Source of the DNA: Mesodorylaimus sp. YZB2_4
Lineage: Eukaryota; Nematoda; Enoplea; Dorylaimida; Dorylaimidae
Direction: 5' to 3'
Assembly (NCBI GenBank): GCA_030248295.1
Contig: JASANH010000647.1
Span: forward strand, 744,001 to 808,000
DNA length: 64,000 bases
Shown here: positions 51,522 to 63,143 of the stretch, piece by piece
Numbering within the stretch: position 1 is the first letter of the stretch
How the letters are laid out: each line of letters starts with the position of its first letter
Made by a program: the position numbers and the translations under genes
The notes under the pieces: model-generated
What the model was told of the DNA's origin: nothing
The model's input: only the letters and a program-made list of their open reading frames with translations
The model's database searches: none

Positions 51522-51597
51522 GGACCTTTATCACCGGGAATCGAACCCGGGACGAGTCCTGCCACTCGCAGTCAAGCAATTCGGGTAGACAAAGGCC
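51522..51597 (-). other. tRNA-like sequence (degenerate tRNA or SINE head)
   Basis: 76 nt with a 7-bp acceptor stem (GGCCTTT / AAAGGTC, one G-U) and a perfect T arm (CCGGG-TTCGATT-CCCGG, B box). However, the anticodon loop has the wrong length and there is almost no variable region. I cannot assign an anticodon, so a live tRNA is unlikely. Confidence 0.4.
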
Positions 51598-51893
51598 AAA
51601 CCACGCTGCACGATCGCGGCTGCATCTGAAGAGCACAAGTGGAGAGTTGCAACAGCAAAAGTGGAATCAGTTAAAAGAATGAGTCGCAATAAAACAGATC
51701 CGTTATTTTTTATTCGATAGCAAAATGTTACAAGATGAATTGCCTGGGCTGTAGGGCCTTTTGCTTTTAAAATAGTATGCATTTTGGCTCTTCATGAGTG
51801 AATAGCACTGATGAACTTGTGAGGACATCAGACAATCCGCCCCAAGCAAGGAAGTTTTAAAAAATACACCAATTTTAAATATTGTAAGGTGTA

Positions 51894-54800
51894 TCACACA
51901 CCGCTTCTGCTGAGGTTTCTGGTTAAAATTATGTCCAAACTAGCATCCATCACGAACTCTACATTTTTTGTGTCCGTAGCGCATGTTCGATGAGTGTAGA
52001 TTGTTTGTTTCGAATCTTGCTTTTGACTTTCAAATTTCGACTGTACGTAAAGCATGGCCGTCTCATAATCGCTTGGACCTACATATAAGAAAGCAAAAGA
52101 CATTGCCTTCGTCGCAGAAAGAAACGCAACGACTTCAAAGCAAAACTTCAAAACGAAGCAAAACGACTCACCGTCGTACTCTGGAAACGCGGCTTTTAAT
52201 GAATGCGTTTTGATTTTTTCTTCAAAAATATCGATTTTATTCAAGAAAAGAACAACTGGAACTTTACTGAACCAACGGCTTCTGATAATAGTACCAAAAA
52301 GTGTTAGTGTTTCACGCATGCGATTCTGAAAGTGGAAGCAGCAGTGACTCGAGGACATTTGGCTTCGAATGAGACGTCTCAAGAGAGCGTTTCTGAGAGA
52401 CTCGACCGAGGGCTGGCCAGTCGAATTTTTTTAACCCTTTTTTTATGTGCTGTATGAGAGTACTCACAAAACTGATTGTCTTGGCCGAAGTAATATTTTC
52501 CCTGGCCAAGTGTGCCTATACATAAAAATATAGCACTTTAAAGGTCAAAAAGGGCCAGTTTTGGTCAAAAAATCATAACTTGCTCAGAACAAATTTAAAA
52601 CATAGAAATGAGCGCTCCAAAGAATCTAAAACTTTTTTCAAAATCAGCCTAGCTATAACCGTTCTTGAGATATTCGAAAAAACCATTCGTGATCAGCCGT
52701 GATCAGACAATCGATTATGGGTAAATTATAAAAACTGGGGCATCTGCACAATAATTGTGATCCGTAAGGCTAAAGTTAGGATTGTTTTATGATGTACTGA
52801 CCCCAGGCTACTATTTCTGAAAAAAACAGGGGTTTTGGTTTTTATAATTCACCCATTATCGATTATGTGCCTGATCACGGCTGATCACGAATGGTTTTTC
52901 GAATATCTCAAGAGCGGTTAAAGCTAGGCTGATTTTGAAAAAACTTTTAGATTCCTTGGAGCAGTCATTTGTGTATTTTTAAAATTGTTTTAGACATAAA
53001 AATAAGCAAGGTATGATTTTTCGACCAAAAGTGACCTTTTTGACTTTTAAAGTGCCTCATTTCCGTATGTAGGCATTTTAAAAACCTTAACTTCCGCCAA
53101 GACAATCAGTTCTGCGAATACTTTCATGCAGCACACAAAAAGGGGTTCAAAAAACTATATTCCATATGGGTCGAATCTCTCAGAAACCCTCTCTTAATTC
53201 GAATGAAAGATAATTTTTAGACGTGCTAATGTGCATTGAGCACTATCGCTGAGCTCTCGTTATCAAGATGGCTCATATAGAATTCATTTGACTGTGAATA
53301 AGCAATTATCTAATTGTAGGCCACCTGTTGCTCGGCACTGCTTAACCTGAGCACGTAATGTGCATACTGTATATGCCTTCGAGACGTAGTTTTAACGGGA
53401 TCAGGCCCGATAAACTTTAAAAATTTAGTTTTCCTGGTTCTTTGCTCTTTAGCTCCATTTTTTGTCAGGTGCAGCAGGGCATTCAGATATTTCGCCCCTG
53501 ACCCGTTTCGCCCCCATTACACGCATATGCACGGCGCCTGCACACAAAAACAAACAAAAAGAACAAAAGATTTGAGTAAGCAACCAGTGAGCAGCCACAG
53601 CAGATCCTCGTGAAGATGATAGGGACACATCAGAATCACTTGTTTTGGGATAGATCACGGCAGTCCCGATCGGGAAAAGGATTTTTGCAGGGATCATTAT
53701 ATACAGTATAAGCGGAAATCCGCAGTACATTTGCGGTTCCGATAGACGTCCAGCAAGGTCAGCCTAGGCCACTACCGTTATCATCGATTTGAGCTAATGT
53801 TGTTGTTCTTCATCGCTATTGCTGCTTATGCCTGTATACATTCAGAGTCCCCTTGCCTCAATGTCAGGATCGGGATCGGGATCTCGACCTCGCTGGGATC
53901 TTGCCGTTGCTGGTGCTACTGCTCTTCGCCTTTCAATCTTTCAGTCAGTTCGCTGCACAAAATGCTTCTTGCATCTCTCTCAGGCGATTTGGAGAAAAGT
54001 ACAGAATGAAGCCTTGAAGGTGCGATACGAAAATGACCACGAGTTCCCCCGATGGATTCGCATGATCGCCGCATTGGACTTGCTCCGCCAGCCAACTTTA
54101 TCGATGACTTTGAGGAGCTAGTTAAGCAAGCCGACTTCCGAAAAGGGGCTATGCCCATCGCCAACCACATACTTCGACGATACTAGAGGGTGACAGACAG
54201 GGCGGAATCGATGGGGACGAAACGGCTGAAGCGAAACGGCGGGGCCGAAACGGCGGGGCTGAAACAGCTGGGGCGAAACAGCTAGGGCGATATGTCCATA
54301 AACCGTGAAGCGGCAGGTACAGTACACCTGGCGTAGGGTTTAGAGTTTACGGGTTTAGGTTCATGCATATTTTAAACTGTTTTAATCAAGATACATTTTG
54401 AGCATAGTATTTTAGACAAAGGGAAACGGAGGGGGAGAGAAGGGGCTGAAGTGCTGAAAAATTTGTCAAAGCCCTGACGCGTGCCCTATCATTACCCCCT
54501 GCGTGATAAATCTATAGGAAATGCATGAATTATCGATAGACACCCATGGTCATTTTCAAAAGTAACAAAAAATGCATTTTTTTACAGACTTTTTGCCAAA
54601 AAATTTATCAGCCATGCGATGATCACCGATTTTGATTAGAGTAGGAGTAAGACGAAATAGCACTCGCACTTACATTATGCCAAGTTTAACAGCTGGGATT
54701 ACTGCCTAAGCAAGCATCCTGGGCCTATCTGTCAGGTTGTGTTCTAGACGATGTACATGTGATCACAGTCACTCACAGGGCTACTGAAAACAGCCTCTGC

Positions 54801-56329
54801 TATAGGGGCCTCTGCAACAGCCTCTGTAGGTACTCTTCTTATATTACATACAGCATACCGTAATACTTATCTTGTTCCCTCCCTTGGTTCAATACTTCAA
54901 CTCCTTTGGTTCAATATTTCAAGGTGTTGCGTAGCACTTACAGTATGTACAGAACAGTATACTGCGGTAGTAATCGAATGGGCGGTGTACCCTGCCATGA
55001 TGTTCTAGACGGAGAAGAGAGTAAAAAAGGTGGCAAACTGTGCTCATTGGAAGGCTTGTACTCCATTTACTGCAAGGGTGTTTAGGGCGAATTTTCAAAA
55101 CAAAATCATCAATTATGTTGGAGAGTTTCGCCGCCCCGGGGTCTTTTCGAAATAATTATTTCCTCAGTGTGTTATTAAAATACTTCCGGTTACGTATAAT
55201 TTATAAAGCAAGCGAAGTGTCCTCCTGATAAGGTCGGCAATGAAAGAACTTCCAATGCTTGCCCTTTCGGCCTCTTCGAAATAAGACTATTCCCTGCAGC
55301 TATGCTCTTACCACTGAATCATCTTCGGATAGAACTTGGTTGAACTCGCTCACTGCGGCGAGAAAAATCAAGGCATTGACATTTTCGAAGCAGTGAATCC
55401 ATTTCTTCCTTTGTGACCTTTGCCCGCCGACATCAATCACGCTGAAATAATGAGAGGCTGATAACAAGCCTAGGCTACTTTTCAATACTCGACTTACGTC
55501 AGGTTGAAACCTTTCACTTTGAAGTCAATTTCCACAATGCCCAAAGTACTGACTCGAGTTTGAAGCATGTCCTGGTCAGTGGGAACGTAGTCTTGTCTTG
55601 AGATTCGGTCCAAGTCATCGCAAAAACTGCAATAAGAAATACAAGAGAGGGTACTGCCTGGGCTACAGTGGGTTTAAAAAGCTTAAGGGTAGCTCACTAT
55701 TTCGTGGAGTCGGATAATTGATATTCGTTCGATCTCAAAAAACAGGCTTGGACACCTCCATCGGCCCATAATCGCTTCATAGAAGCCCACAGTTCAAAAT
55801 TAGGGCTCATATCTCTGTCCTTACAATAATCCTCCAAGGCTAGTAATTGCGCAGCATCAGCCTGAAAGAGGCGTACAGTGTTCCTTGCTTGGATGAGGCA
55901 GAAGTATAGTGCACAGGTACCTCTCGTTCAGCGCTCTCAAATGGTATCTTAAACACGTACATAGCCTTCACGATGGAGCACAATGAATTTAAAATATTTT
56001 TGGCAATTATCAAACGGGTTCTTATCGTTTCGGATTGTTCAAAACCGGTTTTATGTATTATTCTGAAAAGACACCTGGGCTTTGGAAGCAATACGTAAAG
56101 CCATTCTTACCTCATTTGTTTTACGATCGTTGACTTTCCAGCATCTGCCGCACCTAAAGGGGCAACGGTGAAGTCAACTCAGGGATAGGGCAATATCGGA
56201 GGGACTACCTAAGAGCAATAACTTGAAGATATTCACGTTTCGCTTCTTTTCTTCTGCCAAGAATAGTTCGGCGGCTTTGTGTCTTCGCCGATCATCCTCG
56301 CTGATAATAGAGCTGGCTCCTGACCCCAT
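51894..56329 (-). CDS. Heterotrimeric G protein alpha subunit, copy 2
   Basis: Eight exons: 56329-56209, 56153-56111, 56062-55921, 55861-55698, 55626-55498, 55441-55312, 52325-52172, 52078-51894; 355 aa, all phases consistent. N-terminus [13 protein letters not shown] (myristoylation Gly, no Cys3). The P-loop reads GAADAGKST where G-alphas have GAGESGKST, so the glycine equivalent to Ras Gly12 is alanine. Switch I is RVSTLGIVE, switch [14 protein letters not shown] with the catalytic Gln, then FLNKID and TCATDT. The C-terminus stops early at SRSGV. The 3-kb intron 7 holds a foldback element, a MULE relic and a minisatellite. Role inferred as a divergent Gi/o-like transducer, with possibly slow GTP hydrolysis. 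Confidence 0.92.
52364..53205. mobile_element. Foldback element with arms of about 350 bp
   Basis: The arms are long inverted repeats. Outer ends TTCGAATGAGACGTCTC / ...TTAATTCGAATGAA, then GAGAGACTCGA / TCGAATCTCTC, TTGTCTTGGC / GCCAAGACAA, AGCACTTTAAAGGTCAAAAA / TTTTTGACTTTTAAAGTGC, and TCGTGATCAGCCGTGATCAG / CTGATCACGGCTGATCACGA. The spacer is about 100 bp. No ORF. It begins only about 40 bp upstream of exon 7 of G-alpha copy 2, so it lies close to that acceptor. Confidence 0.85.
53930..54185 (+). pseudogene. MULE transposase C-terminal relic, frameshifted
   Basis: The stretch [36 protein letters not shown] is the conserved C-terminal region of MULE transposases. It continues in another frame as [31 protein letters not shown] then a stop, so there is one frameshift near 54075. 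The upstream catalytic part is missing. Opposite strand to the host G-alpha gene, within its intron 7. Confidence 0.75.
54205..54292. repeat. Short minisatellite, 14-15 bp units
   Basis: About five units of GGGGCYGAAACRGCT-like sequence, degenerate at two to three positions, directly after the MULE relic. Confidence 0.75.
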
Positions 56330-58677
56330 CGACTAAAGGTCAGTGATCAACGAAATTATCCCCGAAGCAGAGCGGATCAAGTTGATTCAAGAGACCATGG
56401 AAAAATAGTGAGTAAGTCTGACGCTGCGGCGATAGTGCTTTTATAACCGGACACAAGGGGCGCTACGCTCACTTTAATTTTCAAACCTCCTGAGGCTCCC
56501 CTCCTTCCTGCCCATCAAACAATTAATTAAATAGCTGGAATATCCAACCCACCTGTCGCTGATCCGTCTAAATATGAATCGTACGGACAGTCTTGCCGGG
56601 ATCGCCCAGGCGTGTAGGCGCCTTTGTATTAGCAGCGATCTGTTGACCCTGATAAGGGAATCCTGACGATGAATGGATGCCAATATTTGACAGTCAGGCG
56701 GGCAGCTGCCAGACGCCCGGCGGTTAGGCTTGTTGGCATGTGCGCGCCAAAGCTTCAGATATGACCGCAGAATGCGCACCTTTGATGACTGCGAGAAAAG
56801 TCAAGAAACTTACCATTTTTGTATTATCTCATCTATCGGTCATCTGCACTTATCGCAAATCGTCAAAGTGCTTGGAACACCAAGGCAAAAGTGCTTCTGC
56901 AGAGCTTATAGGGCAGTCGACCTGCAGTGGAATCAACTGCTTTGGGCACACCAAAAACGGGCATTCGAAATGATTGCGGAAGAGGTATTGCAGCAAAAGC
57001 CGCTCAATATCCCACGTTGCATTAGCATAAATGTACGCCACCGCAATCTATTTTCGATAAATATCGCCTGATCGCATCAACGCCAGCATCATCTTTGCAA
57101 AGTCAAGGCTAGCACCAACCAGAACAATAACGATACCTCGCTTAGAACTTTTTGGAGTCGACTTGGGTGTACAGATAGTCCAATATGTGCAGCAAGCTTT
57201 TCCAGGCAACATCGCTGCCATCACAATTTGGAGCGACTATCAATGTGTTCACCATTAGATACGGTCAGTCAAACAGCTCTCAGTCTTTGGCGAAAATCGA
57301 ATTCGAGCCATCAGGAGGAACCCAAATCTACGCTATCGCTATGTGTCTACAAAAGACAATCCAGCAGACACAGCTACGTGAGGAAGTCAAGCGCTGAACT
57401 GCGGAAAGATTCGCAATGGCGGCATGTCCCAGAATGGCTACTATATAACGGATCAGAACGAGTATGTGTTAGATCAGACAGATCGAGGAAAAGTCGAATC
57501 AGAAAAAGCCAGAAAGAGAACACCACTGCTCACAATGGCCGCCGCAGCAAAGCCACCTGACCGATTGGAGGTTCAGAACTTTTCGAATTATGCACATTTT
57601 CTTGGAATAACTTTTTTTTCTCAAAACTTTCGATGGAAATGCAGAAATCAAGACAGTGCTAAGGGAGAGCAGCTCACAGCGCATGACATGGAAATCGCAG
57701 GGTCATACCGGATAAAACGTGATCAAGAAATGCACTTTGGAGAGGAGCTACAACGTCTAGAATGTGGAGAGTCAGTGCACGTTTGACAAATCCCGCTTGC
57801 ACTGGATGTCACAGGTCTGACTCGAGGACGCGGTCAGATCACGCACGCTCCTCCGAACGAAGAAGCAAAGAAATCAATCCTGCTATCAAGTAAATCTGAA
57901 CTTGCGAAGTTGATAATCGCGCACACTCACACACTTAACTGTGTCACGCTAAAACGCCACAGACATTTGTTCATCTTCGCCAACGAGTTTAGGCATCAGT
58001 CTGGCCAATGGCCAAGAAATCAAATGCGCAGTAGTTCAATTAGACCCCTTCGAAATCGTCTGTGGGGAGTGTCGCGAATTAGAGAGCAACCGCGAATGAT
58101 GTAAAGAAGGATGATATGATTACTTTACATTGGATAAGCTTGTTATCCTATTAGGACGCAGGAACGATGTCTTTTCGCTTTACTGGCGTAGTGTGCGGCT
58201 GGTTCGCAAGACATCTGCTGTATATAGGCTCTATATAACGCTACTTGTGTTGCGACTACACCACAAATACAGTAAGACACGCATCCGTCATAAACGACAA
58301 ACTATTCGCGTCAATGCCTCTAATATTTTGCTCACAGCTTTCTTTTGCGCCTAAAAAACAAATTACAATTTTTGGTTTTGCAAAGTTCCATCTAATTGTC
58401 AGTGATGCTGTCTTGTTAGTCGGAATTCTCGTTTCACAAGGGTCACCGATTTTTTTAATAAAAAAATTATTCCTTGCAGCAGCAGATTTGCGTTCTGGAT
58501 CGAAAAGGAAGGTATTAGGAAGGGGTGAAAAGACGAAGGATATTAGCAAAAGTATGTAAATACTGTATCTCTTTCGCACACCTAGTCAGTTGATTTTATT
58601 TCCTACATCCAGAATATATTGCGGCTAATACACCGAAATTTGTCACAGTCTCCGATGGGATCACATTTCATATTTGT
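56330..58677. other. Spacer between G-alpha copies 2 and 1; no gene seen
   Basis: This is the 5' flank of copy 2, where its promoter is expected, and the 3' flank of copy 1. Open frames at 57228-57560 and 57424-57786 (+) overlap each other and show no family motif. Repeated weak matches to G-alpha exon 3-4 sequence may be present near 56950-57100, but I could not confirm them. Confidence 0.35.
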
Positions 58678-61600
58678 TCATATCAACCCGCTTTTTGATA
58701 GCCCAGTCTTAAGAATAATGTCAAAACAAGACGATAAAACGAACTCGATATTTTTCGTGTCAGTAGCGCAAGTTTTGTGGGAATAAATGATCTTGTCCTC
58801 GTCTGTCTTTTGATTCTCGAACATCAATTGCAAATAAGCAGATGCTGCATCGTAATCAGACCCGCCTGAGAGAACGCGATTTGATTATTTTTCAGTAAAA
58901 ACCAAACTACCAGGAAGATACCTTCGTAGTCTGGAAACACGCTTGAGAGCGGATAAGTTTTGAGTTTTTCAGCAAATATGTCCCTCTTATTCAAAAATAG
59001 TATGACTGAGGATTTCATGAACCACGGGGAATTAATTACAGTTGAGAACAGTTTGATTGATTCCTGCACACGGTTCTGAAAAAGCAGAAAACACATTGGT
59101 TTTGGAAATGCAGCCTTGCATTGGTGCTTCTCGTGAGTGACGTCACAAAAGGTATAACGCAGGATTGTTGTTTTTTTTTTTCTTTTCGCTCATCAAAACG
59201 AAAAAATACTGCAGACACAATCAAAAAATATCTTACCACTCTGTTGTCTTCGAATAAAACTTGGTTATATTCACTCATTGAGGCAACGTAAATGACAGCG
59301 TTGATATTATCAAAACAGTGAATCCATTTTTTTCTTTGTGATCGCTGGCCACCGACGTCAATGACACTAAAATAGTATTTGTATCTGCCTTTCTTATGAG
59401 TCGATGACATTGGATTGCATCTCATCTTGCACGGTGGACGCGAAGGATAAGAGGCGAAAGGTAGAAGAGCTAGGGTTTTGTATTTTGCGGTTTATTGCGG
59501 GCTTTGCATTCAATCTTGCATGAGAGGCAAAGTCACCAGGAGTCGAATTTGCCTGCTCCTAACGATCTACAAGAAACTTGGCCAGGACTTTTAGACATTG
59601 AGTCCATAAGGTTATTGAATCTTGCGTGAGCAGCTGCCCTTTGAATGATCAAGAGGCTTCATCGAGGAAAAACATTGCTCGGGCGGTTCGCCGCTGAAAA
59701 GGTCAGTCAGGTTTTCTGATGAGAAGAAGCTGTTCTTCATCAACGAAGCCATGAAAAAAGTGACGTCATTAAAATTATATCACTTATAGCCCCGAGGACT
59801 TGAGACTACAGTTGGTTGCGTACAAAATACGCATACGCAAAGTTTGCGCATTACGCATTGAAATTCGGATGCGTATACGCGTACGCACACGCATTCGACC
59901 TGGTGTACGCTTATACGCAAACGCAAACTGGCGTACGCAATACATACCATGCGTATTTTCATGTTATCGGCTTCAACAAAATTATAAATTATTGCGCGAT
60001 TACCGACTTCGCTGTAGTAGAAGGAGGGGCTACCGTACAGTATAATTTACTTTTGCACCATATTTTTTATTCTTCACATCTTCGTAATCAGGAATACGAG
60101 TCAAATTACTAGTTAGAGGAAGTAGTCAAGCTACGCTAGAAAGTTTACTACAGTTCACGCACAGTAAGTTTGGAAGTTTGCAGAGAAATGCACTGCACTA
60201 CAGCTGGTTTACTTGGTCTTATTTTTTCTCGAGTTGGATTTATTTTTTCTTTGATTTATTTATTATTTTGGGGCGAAAGAATCTGTATTCGTTTTCGCAA
60301 AGTGACTGACTACTCATTCACAAATGCGTATTTTTCCCACTATAGCTAATGATATATCTAGTCCTAAGCTGCAACTAACTATATGTCCATAATTGAAATG
60401 TCAGACACCACAGCAGTACTACAGACATTAAACATCGCAGAACTTGTCGCTGCCGCTCATGGTCAGCTAAAAAACGTCTTCGAGGAGAAGTTTGGGCTAG
60501 AATCCCTTTCTGGCCAGTGTCCCTTTTGCTTGAATGGGCCAGTGTTCCTGTCCCGATTCAGCCAAAATCTCTGCACAGCAAGTGCATAAGGTGGGTGGTG
60601 TTCTCTGAGCATGCCTGCACCCGCAGCTATGACGTGGTTAAAAATTTACAAATATGCCCACAGATTATAATCGAGAACTAAAACTGAAGGTGATTCTACA
60701 AAACGGCCATGGTGCCATCCTGCCGTGTTCTTCGTAGACTGATTTGCGAGCTCAAAAAAAATCAGAATACGTTATCGATGCAACGTCAGTTTGGTTCCGA
60801 GCCTCGCCATTCATGCTCCTCACCATGTGCTGGTGCAAGAAATTCAAGCTGACTTGGATCCTTGGTTCACTAAGCGCATTTGAAGGGGGTTGAAGTGAAC
60901 TTTTTTAAAAGAATGCTTGGCAACCTTTTCAAAAATATTTTGGCTGAATAGGTTTTCTGGTTAAAACGGTGCTGGCCAAAAGGGGACAATGGCTGAAACA
61001 ATCTTCGACTACCTTCTAGTCTAGCTTTGAGGAGCTGCAGCGGCGGCCACTCACTCGCTGTATTGAAATAGCTCTCTTGCTGGCCGATTATTTGAAAAAA
61101 GGTTTTATAACTATATGAGGGAATTTTGAGCAGTCATGTCAAGTAGTCAGTCACTTTGCGGAAACGAATACAGATTCTTCCGCCCCTCCGCATGTATCTG
61201 TGCATAATAAATCCAAATCGAGAAAAAATAAGACCAAGTAAATTAGCTATAGTGCCTCTCCCCAACCCTACTATAGCCTATACTAACCCTATAGCCCGTC
61301 TCCCCAACCCTACTATACAATACTGTATATGGACATTGTATCCCCAACAGGCGTGAAAAACTTGAGAAAATGTTGGGTGCAAGCAATTCTAAAAGCCCTT
61401 CCCTCTTTTTAATTAAAATTGCAGTCACGTTCGCAGTCGAATCACGACATTCGAACTTACGTTACTGTAAGTCCGCGTAGAGTAAATGACGTTTCCACAA
61501 TGCCAACTGTCGAGGCCCTCGTGTAAAGAATATCTTGATGCGTCGGGACATAATCAGGAGACGATATCCGTTTTATGTCGTCGCAGAAACTAAAAAAGCA

Positions 61601-63143
61601 CTTGACTCGATTGATTGCATCCGCATCGACTAGACAGTTCAAGAACCTACTATTTGGTTGAATCAGTCAGTTGATATTCATTAGCTCGTGCAAAACACTC
61701 CTGCATGCCTCCATCATTCCATAACCGTTGAAGGCACAACCAATCAGAGATATCCAATTTCGAGTGTCTGTCTGTCCATGATTTGTACAAGTCCATAATG
61801 TGCCTTGCGTCAAACTGCAAACACGAGCACGATTGATAGTCAAGTATTGAAATGTCAAGGGAGGTTATTATGCACAGAGTATTCGATATCACTGCAGAGG
61901 GAACAGTTCTCGACAAAATCCTCAACTCTTTCTCCCTGGTGACTCGATTTGGCAGGTAGTTATATATTGATTAGTCGGAAACCACTTTTATTTTCTACAG
62001 GCTTGTTTGACAAAGTACCTTCCTCGTGTCATTATCATGTACATACAGCCGCAGGGGAACACTCTTTTGAAAAGCAGCTGGACGCACCATGCATTGATAA
62101 TCACGAGCTCAGCCAATACTATACTACTACATTCTTATGTTTACATACGATGAGATACCTGGTGTATAACTATCCATACTCCTTGCAGGGCCTTCACGAG
62201 GGCAACACCAAGGCCTCTACACGACGCGAACATGTCTGTCCTATCCGGTACCTGTTTCCTGTTTTGATGGGCTAAAGTTGCCTTACTTCACGTTGCACGC
62301 ATGCGAACTTGATACCCAAATCGTTCATGGCTCGGATAATAACAGCTATGGAATGGACGACATTACCAGCCACCAGAGAACATTGTTGCCTGATTTCCTC
62401 CTCATGGAATCCATTGGAGTGCAAGATTCTGTGTAAAAAGTTCCATTAGTGCTTCAAGATGCAGCACAGGTTTTTGCTGTGGGGATTGATAATATTGAGT
62501 CGTCTCCACCATGTTTCAGTATCCTCGCATATAATAGAGTTTAGCCCTCAAATAGACCCGGAAGCACCACAATATTATTCTCGCCTGGGGCATATATAGC
62601 CGTGACCGTGAGCAGAGTATGTGTGACACCAGTTGCCGTGAGCAGAGTATGTCTGCGTTTCAAGTTCCAAACCGGATGTATATGTACATTACTCTCCTGT
62701 ATCCCACCGTATACGCTCGGTAACATGCACACTGATTTCTTATCAACAAACCGACATCGCCGGATCTGATTCTTGGGTAGAAATAATACTGTTTGCCCCT
62801 CTAACAGACCCTCTTACTCGACTCCTTCAGACAAGATACATGAGTGTGCAGTCACAGCCCTGCCACACACTGGGCCAGTACAATAAACTGGCCAGAAAGG
62901 CAGACCAACTTACTTCATTTGTTTTATAATCGTCGATTTACCAGAATCGCCCGCGCCTAACCCAAAGAAGGTCAGAAGTTTTACATAACTTGAATCAAAT
63001 GAACGCTGCCTACCCAGAAGGAGCAGCCTGAATGTTTTCGCCGCTTTTCTGCGTTCTTCTTCCAGAATTCGTTCCACTTCCTTGTTCCGCCGTTTTTCTT
63101 CTTGGGACGGAACCACAGTGGCTTTACTCACGGAGACACCCAT
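58678..63143 (-). CDS. Heterotrimeric G protein alpha subunit, copy 1
   Basis: Eight exons: 63143-63014, 62956-62914, 62428-62287, 61814-61651, 61589-61461, 59366-59237, 59075-58922, 58865-58678; 359 aa, phases consistent. N-terminus MGVSVSKATVV (myristoylation Gly with Ser6, no Cys3). P-loop GAGDSGKST. Helical domain includes HSNGFHEEEIRQQ and RLWNDGGMQECF. Switch I is RASTVGIVE and switch [14 protein letters not shown]. Guanine motifs FLNKRD and TCATDT. The C-terminus is SKSGLI, again without the -4 cysteine. The gene structure is the same as copies 2 and 3, showing tandem duplication. The 2.1-kb intron 5 carries a TACGCA-rich stretch and a TIR element. Confidence 0.93.
59814..59957. repeat. 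TACGCA-rich cryptic repeat
   Basis: More than a dozen TACGC/GCGTA hexamer-like units occur on both strands (ATACGCATACGCAAAG, GCGTATACGCGTACGCAC, TACGCAAACGCAAAC), irregularly spaced. Located in intron 5 of G-alpha copy 1. Confidence 0.75.
60195..61255. mobile_element. TIR element, about 1.06 kb, non-autonomous
   Basis: TIRs exceed 100 bp: left GCACTACAGCTGGTTTACTT...GGTCTTATTTTTTCTCGA...AATCTGTATTCGTTTTCGCA...GTGACTGACTAC, right its reverse complement ending AAATTAGCTATAGTGC. No clear target duplication. The interior has only a 69-codon ORF (60383-60589, CPFCLNGPVF), which may be the remnant of a transposase zinc ribbon. The long TIRs suggest a Mutator-like or related family. Confidence 0.7.

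Noticed and set aside
51522-51597. Functional tRNA gene
   Set aside because: Anticodon arm and variable region do not fit a standard cloverleaf, so kept only as tRNA-like.
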